Part shown: positions 8,204-16,907 of the stretch, in pieces | Numbering within the stretch: the stretch's first letter is position 1 | Layout: each line of letters begins with the position of its first letter | Source of the DNA: UBA2784 sp964494625 | GTDB lineage: Bacteria; Pseudomonadota; Alphaproteobacteria; Micropepsales; Micropepsaceae | Length of the DNA: 64,000 nucleotides | Direction: 5' to 3' | NCBI GenBank assembly: GCA_964494625.1 | Contig: CAZBRT010000001.1 | Span: forward strand, 372,001 to 436,000 | Notes under the pieces: model-generated | The model's database searches: none | The model's input: the letters and a program-made list of their open reading frames with translations, nothing else | Told to the model about the DNA's origin: nothing | Translations under genes and position numbers: made by a program

Positions 8204-8923
8204 ATGCGCGTCCTTGGCCTTGATACGGCGCTGGGCGCGCTTTCGGTTGCCGTCATTGCGGAGGCCCGCGTGCTTGCGTCGGCCTTCGAGATGATGACGC
8301 GCGGACAGGCGGAACTTCTGGCGCCGATGACTGCGCGGGTTCTGGCGGAAGCAGGCCTGTTGCCCGCTGCCATCGACCGCATTGCGGTCACGACCGGCCC
8401 CGGCACATTCACCGGGCAGCGCGTCGGCCTTGGCTTTGCGCGCGGCCTTGCCCAATCCTGCGGCGCTCAATGTGTGGGTGTAACGACGCTGGCTGCGATG
8501 GCAGCGGAAGCATGCGCGCGCCATCCGGGCACGGCGATCCATGTGGCCGCAAGCGATGCGCGGCGCGGCGAAGCCTATGTGCAGATTTTTGCTGTGCATG
8601 GCGCGGAGCTTTCCGCCCTCTCAGGTCCGGCGCTGATGTCCCATGACGCGCTTGTCGCGCGGGTCCAGGCATTTGGCGCAGATCAACCCATCATTCTTTC
8701 AGGCACGGCGTTTGCCGCCATCGGTGGCGAATTTGGCCGCGCCGATCTGATCATCAGCGGCGTCCTGCAGCCCAACGCCATTCATGTCGCGCTTCTGGGC
8801 GGAAGAGCCGATCCCGCAACAAATCCGCCCGAGCCGCTTTATCTGCGTGATGCCGATGCGAAATTGCCGGGGCCACCCAAACCCCTGCCGCCGCGCGGTC
8901 CGAAAAGAGCCGCACGCGCATGA
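8204..8923 (+). CDS. tsaB: tRNA threonylcarbamoyladenosine biosynthesis protein TsaB
   Basis: 239 aa. TsaB is the partner that activates TsaD in making t6A at position 37 of ANN-decoding tRNAs. The ASKHA-fold N-terminus MRVLGLDTALGALSVAV and the motif TTGPGTFTGQRVGLGFARGL (about residues 66-85) are diagnostic. The C-terminal half is variable, as expected. Its stop overlaps the rimI start (ATGA), and tsaB–rimI adjacency is widespread. Confidence 0.95.
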   Translation: MRVLGLDTALGALSVAVIAEARVLASAFEMMTRGQAELLAPMTARVLAEAGLLPAAIDRIAVTTGPGTFTGQRVGLGFARGLAQSCGAQCVGVTTLAAMAAEACARHPGTAIHVAASDARRGEAYVQIFAVHGAELSALSGPALMSHDALVARVQAFGADQPIILSGTAFAAIGGEFGRADLIISGVLQPNAIHVALLGGRADPATNPPEPLYLRDADAKLPGPPKPLPPRGPKRAARA

Positions 8924-9357
8924 GTGCAATGATCCGGGCACTTGGGGCGGAAGATGCGGCGGCGGCGGCGCGCATCCATGCAAGCGCCTTTCCCGATCCA
9001 TGGCCAGCCGAAGATCTCGCCCGTCTTTTCACGGACGTGCCGACAGCCGCGTTCGGCATCTTTGATGGCGATGTTCTTGGCGGTTTCATCCTTCTCAGCC
9101 TTGTCGCACCCGAAGCGGAAATCCTGACCTTGTGTGTTGACCCCACGCGCCAGCGGGCAGGCAGCGGGTTCGCGCTCATGAGACACGCCATGACCCTTCT
9201 GGCCGGACAAGCGTTTACGCGGATATTTCTGGATGTCGCGCGCCAGAACATTGCTGCACGCGCGCTTTATGCGAAGGCAGGATTTGCCGAAACCGGATTG
9301 CGCAAGGCCTATTACCGCAATGGCGATGATGCGATCCTGATGGATCGCGCCCTATGA
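8920..9357 (+). CDS. rimI: ribosomal-protein-alanine N-acetyltransferase RimI-like (GNAT)
   Basis: 145 aa. RimI acetylates the N-terminal alanine of ribosomal protein S18. The GNAT fold is visible, with strand IRALGAEDAAAAARIHASAF, the acetyl-CoA loop LCVDPTRQRAGSGFALM (a variant of the Q/RxxGxG/A motif: Q-R-A-G-S-G) and the terminal RALYAKAGFAETGLRKAYY. The start codon overlaps the tsaB stop by 4 bp. Substrate assignment rests on position next to tsaB and overall similarity. Confidence 0.9.
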   Translation: MSAMIRALGAEDAAAAARIHASAFPDPWPAEDLARLFTDVPTAAFGIFDGDVLGGFILLSLVAPEAEILTLCVDPTRQRAGSGFALMRHAMTLLAGQAFTRIFLDVARQNIAARALYAKAGFAETGLRKAYYRNGDDAILMDRAL

Positions 9358-9450
9358 CCCGCCGCCGCACGTGACCCCTTGCCACGCGCTTTCAGTTAAC
9401 CGACATTCGGGTGAGCTGTGCCCCCATTTTCCCCGTCCTCCGGATTTTCC

Positions 9451-9876
9451 ATGTCCCCCCAGCGAATCGAGAAAGCCTGCATCGACAAGGGCATGCGCAT
9501 GACCGACCAGCGCCGGGTCATCGCGCGCGTACTTTCAGAAGCCAAGGATCACCCCGACGCCGAAGAGCTGCATCGCCGCGCCGTCACCATCGACCCGCGC
9601 ATTTCGATTGCCACCGTCTATCGCACCGTGCGGCTGTTCGAGGAAGCAGGCATCCTTGAGCGCCATGATTTCCGCGATGGCCGCGCGCGCTATGAGGAAG
9701 TGCCGGATTCCCATCACGACCATCTGATCGACCTTTCGACCGGCAAAGTCATCGAGTTCTCCGACCCCGAGATCGAGCGGCTGCAGATGATGATCGCCGA
9801 GCGGCTGGGATACTCGCTGGTCGATCACCGGCTTGAACTTTATGGCCGCCCCTTGCCGCCCAAACCGGAAAAGTGA
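9451..9876 (+). CDS. fur: Fur-family regulator (Fur/Mur)
   Basis: 141 aa from the ATG. The winged-helix N-terminus has RIEKACIDKGMRMTDQRRVIARVL and the recognition region DPRISIATVYRTVRLFEEAGILE. The metal site includes HHDHLID and later D/E/H ligands. There is no C-terminal CxxC zinc pair. In alphaproteobacteria this branch usually acts as Mur, a manganese-responsive repressor, while iron control passes to Irr/RirA; here irr is also present in the window. A GTG at 9418 in the same frame would add 11 residues unlike the family, so the ATG at 9451 is preferred. It sits between rimI and plsC. Confidence 0.92.
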   Translation: MSPQRIEKACIDKGMRMTDQRRVIARVLSEAKDHPDAEELHRRAVTIDPRISIATVYRTVRLFEEAGILERHDFRDGRARYEEVPDSHHDHLIDLSTGKVIEFSDPEIERLQMMIAERLGYSLVDHRLELYGRPLPPKPEK

Positions 9877-9890
9877 CGGCCCCATGATCC

Positions 9891-10727
9891 ATGCGTGCCA
9901 TGATTGAACTGGGCTTCATGCAGAAGGTGCGCGGCGCCATCATGCTGATGGGGTTTCTCACCCTGACGGCACTGAACTATCCCGTGCAGTTCATACAGAA
10001 CATTCTGAGGATGAAGTCGCGCCAGCGCGCGCCGTGGCGCTATCAGCGCAGGCTCTGCCGCATGATGGGGTTCCGGCTCAATATCATCGGCGAGATGCCC
10101 AAGGGCGGCGGCGTGCTGGTTGTTGCCAACCATATTTCATGGCTCGATATCCCGATTGTCGGGGCGATTACGCCGACGTCGTTTGTCGCCAAGGCGGAAG
10201 TCGGTACCTGGCCCTTCTTTGGTCCTCTCGCGCGCCTGCAGCGCACGATTTTCGTGAAGCGCGAGGATCGCCACAAGGCGGGCGACCAGGCCAAGGCCAT
10301 GCGCGCGCGGCTTGAGGCGGGCGACAATCTCGTGGTCTTTCCCGAAGGCACCAGCCATGACGGCAACACCGTCTATACATTCAAGAGCTCGCTTCTGAGC
10401 GTGGCCGAGGGTGCCTACAAGGATGCGCAAGGCCGCGAGCGCCATGTCATCGTGCAGCCCGCGTCCGTCGCGTATACCCATCTCCATGGCATGCCACTTG
10501 GCCGCGCGCTCAAGCCGCATTTTGCGTGGTATGGCGACATGGAACTTTTGAGCCATCTGTGGACGGCCTTCTGCCTCGGGCCGCTCGACATCGAGGTCGT
10601 GCTGCACAAGCCCCTGACCATTGCCGATGTGACCAGCCGCAAGGAATTGGCCAAGGTCTGCCAACAGGTGATCGCGCGCGGCGTCGCCACTTCACTGGCC
10701 GGGCGGACGCAACCAGCGGCGGCGTAA
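9891..10727 (+). CDS. plsC: 1-acyl-sn-glycerol-3-phosphate acyltransferase (PlsC/LPLAT family)
   Basis: 278 aa. It transfers an acyl chain to lysophosphatidic acid to make phosphatidic acid, or acts on a related lysolipid (the OlsA branch is close). The N-terminus has one hydrophobic segment (~13-37). The catalytic NHxxxxD motif is NHISWLD with H81 and D86, and the substrate-binding motif FPEGTS is at 150-155. The conserved arginine block is FVKRED. It follows fur by 14 bp. I cannot separate PlsC from OlsA activity by reading. Confidence 0.88.
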   Translation: MRAMIELGFMQKVRGAIMLMGFLTLTALNYPVQFIQNILRMKSRQRAPWRYQRRLCRMMGFRLNIIGEMPKGGGVLVVANHISWLDIPIVGAITPTSFVAKAEVGTWPFFGPLARLQRTIFVKREDRHKAGDQAKAMRARLEAGDNLVVFPEGTSHDGNTVYTFKSSLLSVAEGAYKDAQGRERHVIVQPASVAYTHLHGMPLGRALKPHFAWYGDMELLSHLWTAFCLGPLDIEVVLHKPLTIADVTSRKELAKVCQQVIARGVATSLAGRTQPAAA

Positions 10728-10842
10728 GGCTTTTTCCGCAGCACATTCGGGATTAATGCCGGACAGTGGCCCGCTTGCCGCTTGGCAAAGCAGGGCGTTT
10801 TCCACCATAAGAGGGCGCGTTTCGCGGTCCCGGAGCACATCC

Positions 10843-12210
10843 TTGCCCAAGCGGCTCTACATCAAGACCTATGGCTGCCAGATGAATGTCTATGATTCCG
10901 CCCGCATGGCGGATCTTCTGGCACCCATCGGCTATCAGACGGTCGATGCGCCCGATGATGCCGACATGGTGATCCTCAACACCTGCCACATCCGCGAGCG
11001 CGCAGCCGAGAAGGTCTATTCGGAACTCGGCCGCATCCGTGTGCTGAAAGACACGAAAATCAAAAGCGGCGGCGCGATGACAGTCGCGGTGGCGGGGTGT
11101 GTTGCACAGGCCGAGGGCGAGGAGATCGTGCGGCGTGCGCCGGCGGTCGATATCGTAGTCGGCCCACAGGCCTATCACCGCCTGCCCGAACTCATCGCCA
11201 GGCTTTCGCGCGGCAAGGGTGCGCAGCTGGAGACATCATTTCCGGTCGAAGACAAGTTTGACGCGCTGCCCGGACATTCCGGCGCGCAGGGCCTTACCGC
11301 CTTTCTGACCGTGCAGGAAGGTTGCGACAAGTTCTGCACCTTCTGCGTCGTGCCCTATACGCGCGGGGCAGAATATTCGCGGCCCGTCGCGCGGATCGTT
11401 GACGAGGCCAAACGCCTTGTTGATGCAGGCGCACGCGAAATCACGCTTCTCGGCCAGAACGTCAATGCCTTCCACGGCGCCAATGCCCATGGCGAGGCAA
11501 CGGGGCTTGCGGGCCTTGTCAGTGAATTGTCGCGCATCGAAAATCTCCGGCGCATCCGCTACATGACCTCGCATCCGCGCGACATGGACGATGCGCTGAT
11601 CCGCGCGCATGGCGAGAATGAAAAACTTGCACCTTTCCTGCATTTGCCGGTGCAATCAGGTTCTGACCGCATCCTTGCTGCCATGAACCGTGACCATAGT
11701 GCCGATGATTATCGCCGTCTGGTCGATCGCCTGCGCGCCGCACGGCCCGATCTTGCGCTGTCATCCGATTTCATTACCGGGTTTCCCGGCGAGACGGATG
11801 CGGATTTTGCAGCGACAATGAAGCTCGTGCGCGACGTCCATTTCGCGCAAGCCTTCTCGTTCAAATATTCAAAGCGCCCCGGCACACCGGCAGCCGCAGC
11901 ACCCGGACAAGTGGCGGAAGACGTCAAGGCCGCACGCCTTGCCGAATTGCAGGAATTGCTGACCAGCCAGCAAACCGCGTTCAATCATGGTCTTGCGGGC
12001 CGGACTCTTTCTGTCCTCTTCGACCGCCCTGGCCGCCGCACCGGCGAATATGCCGGGCTTTCGCCCTATCTGGTGCCGGTCCGCGTCAAGGCGGATCAGG
12101 ACCTGTTGGGCCAAATGGTCGATGTCACGATCACCCAGACGCTGCCGCACAGCCTTGGCGGTGTGCTTGCCGGAACATTGCCCCATGCCATCCCGCAAAG
12201 CGCGGCCTGA
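10843..12210 (+). CDS. miaB: tRNA-2-methylthio-N6-dimethylallyladenosine synthase MiaB
   Basis: 455 aa from a TTG start. MiaB is a radical-SAM methylthiotransferase acting on i6A37 of tRNAs. The N-terminal UPF0004 domain holds the auxiliary cluster cysteines C12, C48 and C86; the radical-SAM triad is C161/C165/C168 in EGCDKFCTFC; a TRAM domain ends the protein. The TTG at 10843 is chosen because GGAG lies 7 nt upstream and the protein then begins MPKRLYIKTYGCQMN, as in the family. The in-frame ATG at 10756 would add 29 residues with no similarity and no ribosome binding site. Confidence 0.94.
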   Translation: MPKRLYIKTYGCQMNVYDSARMADLLAPIGYQTVDAPDDADMVILNTCHIRERAAEKVYSELGRIRVLKDTKIKSGGAMTVAVAGCVAQAEGEEIVRRAPAVDIVVGPQAYHRLPELIARLSRGKGAQLETSFPVEDKFDALPGHSGAQGLTAFLTVQEGCDKFCTFCVVPYTRGAEYSRPVARIVDEAKRLVDAGAREITLLGQNVNAFHGANAHGEATGLAGLVSELSRIENLRRIRYMTSHPRDMDDALIRAHGENEKLAPFLHLPVQSGSDRILAAMNRDHSADDYRRLVDRLRAARPDLALSSDFITGFPGETDADFAATMKLVRDVHFAQAFSFKYSKRPGTPAAAAPGQVAEDVKAARLAELQELLTSQQTAFNHGLAGRTLSVLFDRPGRRTGEYAGLSPYLVPVRVKADQDLLGQMVDVTITQTLPHSLGGVLAGTLPHAIPQSAA

Positions 12211-13231
12211 ACCAAAAAAACCCGCACCCCGCCGCACGGCGCGTCCGGGCGGTGCGGGCACCGTTCTCGGGTTCAAGGACAATGCGCGCCTGCGCAATCT
12301 TGTCGGCGAGCATGACCGCCATCTGGCGCGCATCGAGCAGAAGCTTTCCGTGCACATCGCGCGGCGCGGCAATGAACTTGCGCTGACCGGGGACGCGGAT
12401 GCTGTTGCGGCTGCGCGCACGGTCCTTCTGTCACTCTATGCGCGGGCTGACGGCGACCTCACCCAGGCCGATGTCGATGCCGAGATCCGTTTCGGCGATG
12501 ACGACGGCGGCAAGACCGTCCCCGGCACGGTGCGCACGCCCCGCCTGGTGGTGCGGGCGCGCACGCGGGCGCAAGCGGCCTATCTTGCCGAAATGGAAAA
12601 GCATGAACTGACGCTGGGTCTCGGGCCTGCGGGTACAGGCAAGACCTATCTTGCCGTTGCGATGGCGGCTTCGTTCCTTTCGCGCGGGATGGTCGAGCGC
12701 ATCGTCTTGTCCCGGCCTGCCGTTGAAGCGGGCGAAAAGCTCGGCTTCCTGCCGGGAGATTTGCGCGAAAAAGTCGATCCCTACCTTCAGCCACTCTATG
12801 ACGCGCTGCATGACATGATCCCGCGCGCGGACGTGGAACGCATGCTGGAACAAGGCGAGGTCGAGATCGCGCCGCTGGCGTTCATGCGCGGGCGCACGCT
12901 TTCCAATGCCTTTGTCATCCTTGACGAGGCACAAAATGCGACCCAGGTGCAGATGCGCATGTTCCTGACCCGGCTTGGCGAAAACTCACGCATGGTGATC
13001 ACGGGCGATCCCACCCAGTCCGACCTGCCCGCCCATGTGCCGTCCGGTCTGAACGAGGCGGCGATCATCCTTTCCGGCATGGATGATGTCGGCATCATCA
13101 ATTTTGGCGAGGCCGATGTGGTGCGCCATCATCTGGTGCGGCGCATCGTGCGCGCCTATGCGGCCCACGATGCGTCGCGTGAAGCGGCGCGCGAAGAAGC
13201 GCGCAAGAAGCGGCACGACAGCGGCGCATGA
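12185..13231 (+). CDS. phoH: PhoH-like ATPase (YbeZ)
   Basis: 348 aa. PhoH/YbeZ is a P-loop ATPase linked to RNA metabolism and to the YbeY nuclease. After a basic Pro/Lys/Arg-rich tail (residues 1-24) comes an RNA-binding KH-like region, then Walker A GPAGTGKT at 147-154 and Walker B FVILDEAQNAT. The ATG at 12185 lies inside the last codons of miaB (26-bp overlap). Its stop overlaps the ybeY start (ATGA). The phoH–ybeY–corC–lnt block is conserved in proteobacteria and suggests coupled expression. Confidence 0.93.
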   Translation: MPSRKARPEPKKPAPRRTARPGGAGTVLGFKDNARLRNLVGEHDRHLARIEQKLSVHIARRGNELALTGDADAVAAARTVLLSLYARADGDLTQADVDAEIRFGDDDGGKTVPGTVRTPRLVVRARTRAQAAYLAEMEKHELTLGLGPAGTGKTYLAVAMAASFLSRGMVERIVLSRPAVEAGEKLGFLPGDLREKVDPYLQPLYDALHDMIPRADVERMLEQGEVEIAPLAFMRGRTLSNAFVILDEAQNATQVQMRMFLTRLGENSRMVITGDPTQSDLPAHVPSGLNEAAIILSGMDDVGIINFGEADVVRHHLVRRIVRAYAAHDASREAAREEARKKRHDSGA

Positions 13232-13710
13232 CCTTCAGGCCGGATGTGATTGTGACTGCAAGCGGCTGGCGCAAGATCAAAGGTGCCCTTGCCGCCACAT
13301 CCAAAGCTGCGCGCCAGACAGCAAAGGTCGCGCCTCTTGGGGAGGTGACCATCCTGCTTGCCGATGATGCGGCGTTGCAGGCACTCAATCACCAGTTCCG
13401 CGGCAGGAAGAAACCGACAAACGTTTTGTCATTCCCGCGCGGGCAAGGCGTTGGCGACGTCGCGCTGGCGCTTGAGACCGTGTTGGCCGAGGCACGCGCC
13501 CAGGGAAAGACACCGATCGCCCATCTCAGCCATCTTGTGGTGCACGGGCTTCTGCATCTTTGCGGCCATGACCACATGAAAAAGCCGGAAGCAGCCCGCA
13601 TGGAAACGCTGGAAATCGCGATCCTCTTGCGCTTGGGGTATTCCAACCCTTACCTGTCGGTTCCTGAAAGGCGGGGCGCGCGAAAGCCGCCCCGGACACC
13701 AAGACCATGA
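13228..13710 (+). CDS. ybeY: endoribonuclease YbeY
   Basis: 160 aa. YbeY is a zinc metallo-RNase needed for 16S rRNA 3'-end maturation and ribosome quality control. The signature HGLLHLCGHDH has all three zinc histidines (H106, H110, H116). The region NHQFRGRKKPTNVLSFP (about 54-70) is the family's second conserved block. The last ~20 residues are basic. It overlaps phoH at its start and the corC-like gene at its end, 4 bp each. Confidence 0.95.
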   Translation: MTFRPDVIVTASGWRKIKGALAATSKAARQTAKVAPLGEVTILLADDAALQALNHQFRGRKKPTNVLSFPRGQGVGDVALALETVLAEARAQGKTPIAHLSHLVVHGLLHLCGHDHMKKPEAARMETLEIAILLRLGYSNPYLSVPERRGARKPPRTPRP

Positions 13711-14627
13711 GTGACAAGAACGGACCCGCCCCGGACGCTGCGGGAAGCCCCGACGAGGCGCCCCGCAAGGCGCGGCTTTCCGCCATCGTGTCCCGGATCA
13801 ACAGCTTTGTGCGGCGGCGAGCGGCAGAGCCGACGATCCGCGCCTCCATCGAGGACATTCTCGATGAAGGCGGCATGACCGAGCAGATGTCGGTGAAGGA
13901 GCGCGCCATGCTCCAGAACCTGCTCAAGTTCGGTGAGCTCAAGGTAGTGGACCTGATGGTACCGCGCGCCGACATCGTCGGCGTGGAGATGAGCGCGAAC
14001 CTGGCCGAAATCGCGGCCATCTTCTTTGATGCCCAGCATTCGCGCCTGCCCGTCTACAAGGACAATCTTGATGAGCCGGTCGGCATGGTCCACATCAAGG
14101 ACATTGTCGGCTATCTGATGCCGGGCCGCGAGCCCCAGCCCTTCTCGCTTCAGCGCATCAAGCGCGATGTCCTGTTCGTGCCGCCGTCGATGCCCGCACA
14201 AGACCTGTTGCTCAAGATGCAGGCGACGCGCATCCATCTGGCCCTTGTGATCGACGAATATGGCGGCACTGACGGCCTCCTTTCGATCGAGGATCTGGTC
14301 GAGCAGATCGTCGGCGAGATCGACGACGAGCACGACACAGACGAGGAAGCGGAACTGAAGCCCGTGCCCGGCGGGTTCGAGGCTGATGCGCGTGTTCCGG
14401 TCGGGGACCTTGAGAAGGCGGTCGGCGTCGAATTGGCGACGCCCGAGGAGGCCGAGGAGCATGACACGCTGGGCGGACTTGTCGCCAAACTCGCCGGACG
14501 CCTGCCCCAGCGCGGGGAAGTCATCACCCATGAAAGCGGCATCAGCTTTGAAGTGATCGATGCCGATCCGCGCCGCATCAAGCGGCTGCGCATCCGCCGA
14601 TCGGCTGCGCCCGCGCCCGGCAAATGA
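13707..14627 (+). CDS. CorC/HlyC-family CBS-domain protein
   Basis: 306 aa. Members carry two CBS domains followed by a CorC_HlyC domain and are linked to magnesium/cobalt efflux. CBS1 starts at VVDLMVPRADIVGVEMS, CBS2 ends in ATRIHLALVIDEYGGTDGLLSIEDLVEQIVGEIDDEHD (read as separate stretches), and the C-terminal FAD-binding-like domain runs from about residue 215. It has no membrane domain, unlike full CorC/CNNM-type transporters, so its transport role is uncertain. It sits between ybeY and lnt with 4-bp overlaps on both sides. Confidence 0.9.
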   Translation: MSDKNGPAPDAAGSPDEAPRKARLSAIVSRINSFVRRRAAEPTIRASIEDILDEGGMTEQMSVKERAMLQNLLKFGELKVVDLMVPRADIVGVEMSANLAEIAAIFFDAQHSRLPVYKDNLDEPVGMVHIKDIVGYLMPGREPQPFSLQRIKRDVLFVPPSMPAQDLLLKMQATRIHLALVIDEYGGTDGLLSIEDLVEQIVGEIDDEHDTDEEAELKPVPGGFEADARVPVGDLEKAVGVELATPEEAEEHDTLGGLVAKLAGRLPQRGEVITHESGISFEVIDADPRRIKRLRIRRSAAPAPGK

Positions 14628-16237
14628 CGAAGGCACTTGAACAGGCCGGCATGCGGGCCGCCCAATTGGTGCAGCGACTGCAAAACCTTTCAACACGCCG
14701 GGCGATGCTGGTTGCGCTTGTATGCGGCGCTGCCACGACGCTGATGCAGGCGCCGTTCGGCCTGTGGCCCCTGATTTTCATCGTGTGGCCGGTTGCCATT
14801 CTCCTGATTGACTCCACCGCCAGCGCCGCGCGGCCATGGCGTGCTGCGTTCAGCATCGGCTGGGCGTTCGGCTTTGCGGGCTATTTCTCCGGGCTTTACT
14901 GGATCGGCAATTCGTTCCTCGTCGATGCCGACACGCATGGCTGGCTATTGCCCTTTGCCATGACATTGTTGCCGGCAGGGCTTGGCCTCTTCACCGGCGT
15001 GGCCTTTCTGCTTGCGCGCATTTTCTGGACGCAAGGTTTCAGGCGCGTGTTTGTTTTTGCCGCCGCGCTTTCACTTGTCGAGTTTGCGCGCGGGCATGTG
15101 CTCACAGGATTCCCGTGGAACATGCCGGGGCAGGTTTTCTCGGAGAACATCCTTCTTATCCAGTCAGCATCGGTCTTTGGCGTCTATGGCCTCAATCTGA
15201 TCGCGCTTGTCGTGGGTGGAAGTGTTGCAGCGCTTGTTGATGCCGGAGCGTGGCGCGCGCGCGCGGCCTTGCCGATTGGCGCGTTGTGCGCGCTTGCCGC
15301 CCTGATGATCTTCGGTGCCATGCGATTGCCCGATGACACCCTATGGGTTGAGGATGTGCGCCTGCGCATCGTCCAGCCCAATGTGCCGCAAGCCGAGAAA
15401 TATGTGCCTGCCTTGCGCCAGCGCAATTGGCAGCGCCTGATCGCGCCCATGGCCAACGCGCGCGCGGACGGCATCACGCATGTTGTCTGGCCGGAGGCGG
15501 CTCCTCCGTTCCTGCTTGACCGGTCAGACGAAGCGCTTGCCGTCATCCGCAACCTTCTGGGCGATATCGTCCTTTTGACCGGTGCTGCGCGGCTTGAGGA
15601 AACGCCTTCGGGCGAGCGTTTTTTCAATTCGTTCTTCGTCATCCGTGATGGCGCAATCATCGCAACCTATGACAAGGCGCATCTGGTTCCGTTCGGTGAA
15701 TATCTGCCGCTTTCGGGCTGGCTTGAAGCCATCGGCCTTACCAAGCTTATCGGCGGGGCCGGCAATTTTTCCGAAGGAGCAGGTGTTGCAACACTTGCCA
15801 TTCCCGGCGCACCGTCGGCCGGTCCGCTGATCTGCTATGAAGTCATCTTTTCGGCGGAAGTCACGGACGATACTAACCGTCCGCAATTCCTGATTAATGT
15901 TACCGACGACAGCTGGTTTGGCGACACGATCGGCCCGCAGCAACATCTGGCACAAGCGCGCTTGCGTGCCGTTGAGGAAGGCTTGCCGATTGTGCGCGCC
16001 GCGAACACCGGCGTTTCAGCACTGATCGATCCGTTCGGCCGCATCCTTGCGTCTTTGCCTTACGGCAGCGAAGGCGTGCTGGATGTATCACTGCCTGCAT
16101 CACTCGCGGCAACTCCCTTTGTGGTTGCAGGACGCTCCGTATTCATCCTTTTGTTCATTCTGGCAGTTCTTATATGGCTTTCCGCTCATCCGCGCGTGTC
16201 GCGCCTCAGCAAGATTATTCTGCGAAAGCACGATTGA
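14624..16237 (+). CDS. lnt: apolipoprotein N-acyltransferase
   Basis: 537 aa. Lnt adds the third acyl chain to the N-terminal cysteine of lipoproteins in the inner membrane. Several membrane segments are visible in residues 20-230, then a periplasmic nitrilase-like domain and a final membrane segment near 505-525. The Glu-Lys-Cys triad is seen as WPEAAPPF (Glu), YDKAHLVPFGEYLP (Lys) and GPLICYEVIF (Cys). The length is normal. It overlaps the corC-like gene by 4 bp and ends the phoH–lnt block. Confidence 0.95.
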   Translation: MTKALEQAGMRAAQLVQRLQNLSTRRAMLVALVCGAATTLMQAPFGLWPLIFIVWPVAILLIDSTASAARPWRAAFSIGWAFGFAGYFSGLYWIGNSFLVDADTHGWLLPFAMTLLPAGLGLFTGVAFLLARIFWTQGFRRVFVFAAALSLVEFARGHVLTGFPWNMPGQVFSENILLIQSASVFGVYGLNLIALVVGGSVAALVDAGAWRARAALPIGALCALAALMIFGAMRLPDDTLWVEDVRLRIVQPNVPQAEKYVPALRQRNWQRLIAPMANARADGITHVVWPEAAPPFLLDRSDEALAVIRNLLGDIVLLTGAARLEETPSGERFFNSFFVIRDGAIIATYDKAHLVPFGEYLPLSGWLEAIGLTKLIGGAGNFSEGAGVATLAIPGAPSAGPLICYEVIFSAEVTDDTNRPQFLINVTDDSWFGDTIGPQQHLAQARLRAVEEGLPIVRAANTGVSALIDPFGRILASLPYGSEGVLDVSLPASLAATPFVVAGRSVFILLFILAVLIWLSAHPRVSRLSKIILRKHD

Positions 16238-16259
16238 GGCACATCAAGTTTCACAGCCA

Positions 16260-16298
16260 TTGACCAGTGGATAGTGTGGTTCTATGTGGTCCACATAG
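16260..16298 (+). promoter_or_regulatory. candidate promoter with an overlapping perfect palindrome (operator)
   Basis: CTATGTGG-T-CCACATAG at 16282-16298 is a perfect inverted repeat with 8-bp arms and a 1-bp centre. TTGACC at 16260-16265 lies 17 bp before TATGTG (16283-16288), so the palindrome would cover the -10 region. The next gene, 66 bp downstream, encodes a Cro/CI-type DNA-binding protein, so autoregulation is a reasonable inference. The palindrome is seen directly; the promoter call is weaker. Confidence 0.5.
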
Positions 16299-16363
16299 TC
16301 TGCACCGCGCAGACAGCGCGCACCATTTTCGGGCGCTCAACTGCTTGATTGAAGATCGGTTTC

Positions 16364-16783
16364 GTGGCGAAGAAATCTACAAACTCGATAGACGTGCATG
16401 TGGGTGCGCGGATGCGGCTGCGGCGCATGCTGATCGGCATGAGCCAGGAGAAGCTTGGCGAGACGCTGGGCCTCACATTCCAGCAAGTGCAGAAATACGA
16501 AAAGGGCGCGAACCGCATCGGCGCGAGCCGCCTTTTCCACATCGCCCAGATCCTCAGTGTGCCGGTGCAGTTCTTCTTCGAAGACCTCACGCAGGCCGAT
16601 CTGCCCAAGAAAGGCCTGCGCGGTCTTGCCGAAGACGGCGGTGCAGAGACCGAGAGCCTGATCTCGTTTCTTGCTACGCCTGAAGGCATGCAGCTCAACC
16701 GGGCATACACGCGGATCACCGATTCCAAAATGCGTCGGCGCATTCTTGAGCTCGTCTGCGAGATCGCCGACCAGACTTCGTAA
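16364..16783 (+). CDS. helix-turn-helix transcriptional regulator (Cro/CI type, PraR/PhrR-like)
   Basis: 139 aa from GTG at 16364. Residues ~15-70 form an HTH_3 domain: VGARMRLRRMLIGMSQ, KLGETLGLTFQQVQKYEKG and IGASRLFHIAQILSVPV. The C-terminal half is short, polar and ends in a conserved helix. Regulators of this type, often found ahead of metK in alphaproteobacteria, include PraR of rhizobia, which influences biofilm and nodulation genes; I make this link from memory of the family. A TTG five codons upstream is an alternative start. A palindrome in its promoter suggests self-control. Confidence 0.88.
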   Translation: MAKKSTNSIDVHVGARMRLRRMLIGMSQEKLGETLGLTFQQVQKYEKGANRIGASRLFHIAQILSVPVQFFFEDLTQADLPKKGLRGLAEDGGAETESLISFLATPEGMQLNRAYTRITDSKMRRRILELVCEIADQTS

Positions 16784-16907
16784 TCGGGCTCATGCAGGCG
16801 GCAAGCTGCCCCGTTCGACCGCTTGTTGCCGCTTTTCCTTGACGGGGGGGCAAAATGCCCTAAAACCCGCCGCCATTCCGGTTTCACCCAGCGTGGGGGA
16901 TCAGAGC
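16784..16907. other. metK leader region
   Basis: 124 bp between the HTH gene and metK. The strong feature is GGGGGA at 16895-16900, 7 nt before the metK GTG, which sets the start. I looked for the SAM-II and SAM/SAH riboswitch cores and did not see them. A promoter could lie here but none is clear. Confidence 0.35.

Noticed and set aside
9418..9450. GTG start 11 codons upstream for the Fur/Mur gene
   Set aside because: The added residues are unlike the family and the ATG at 9451 gives the usual N-terminus.
10756..10842. ATG start 29 codons upstream for miaB
   Set aside because: No ribosome binding site, no similarity of the added residues, while TTG 10843 has GGAG at 7 nt.
16784..16907. Possible SAM-II or SAM/SAH riboswitch ahead of metK
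   Set aside because: I looked for the conserved cores and did not see them; only a ribosome binding site is clear. A covariance search with the Rfam models would settle it.
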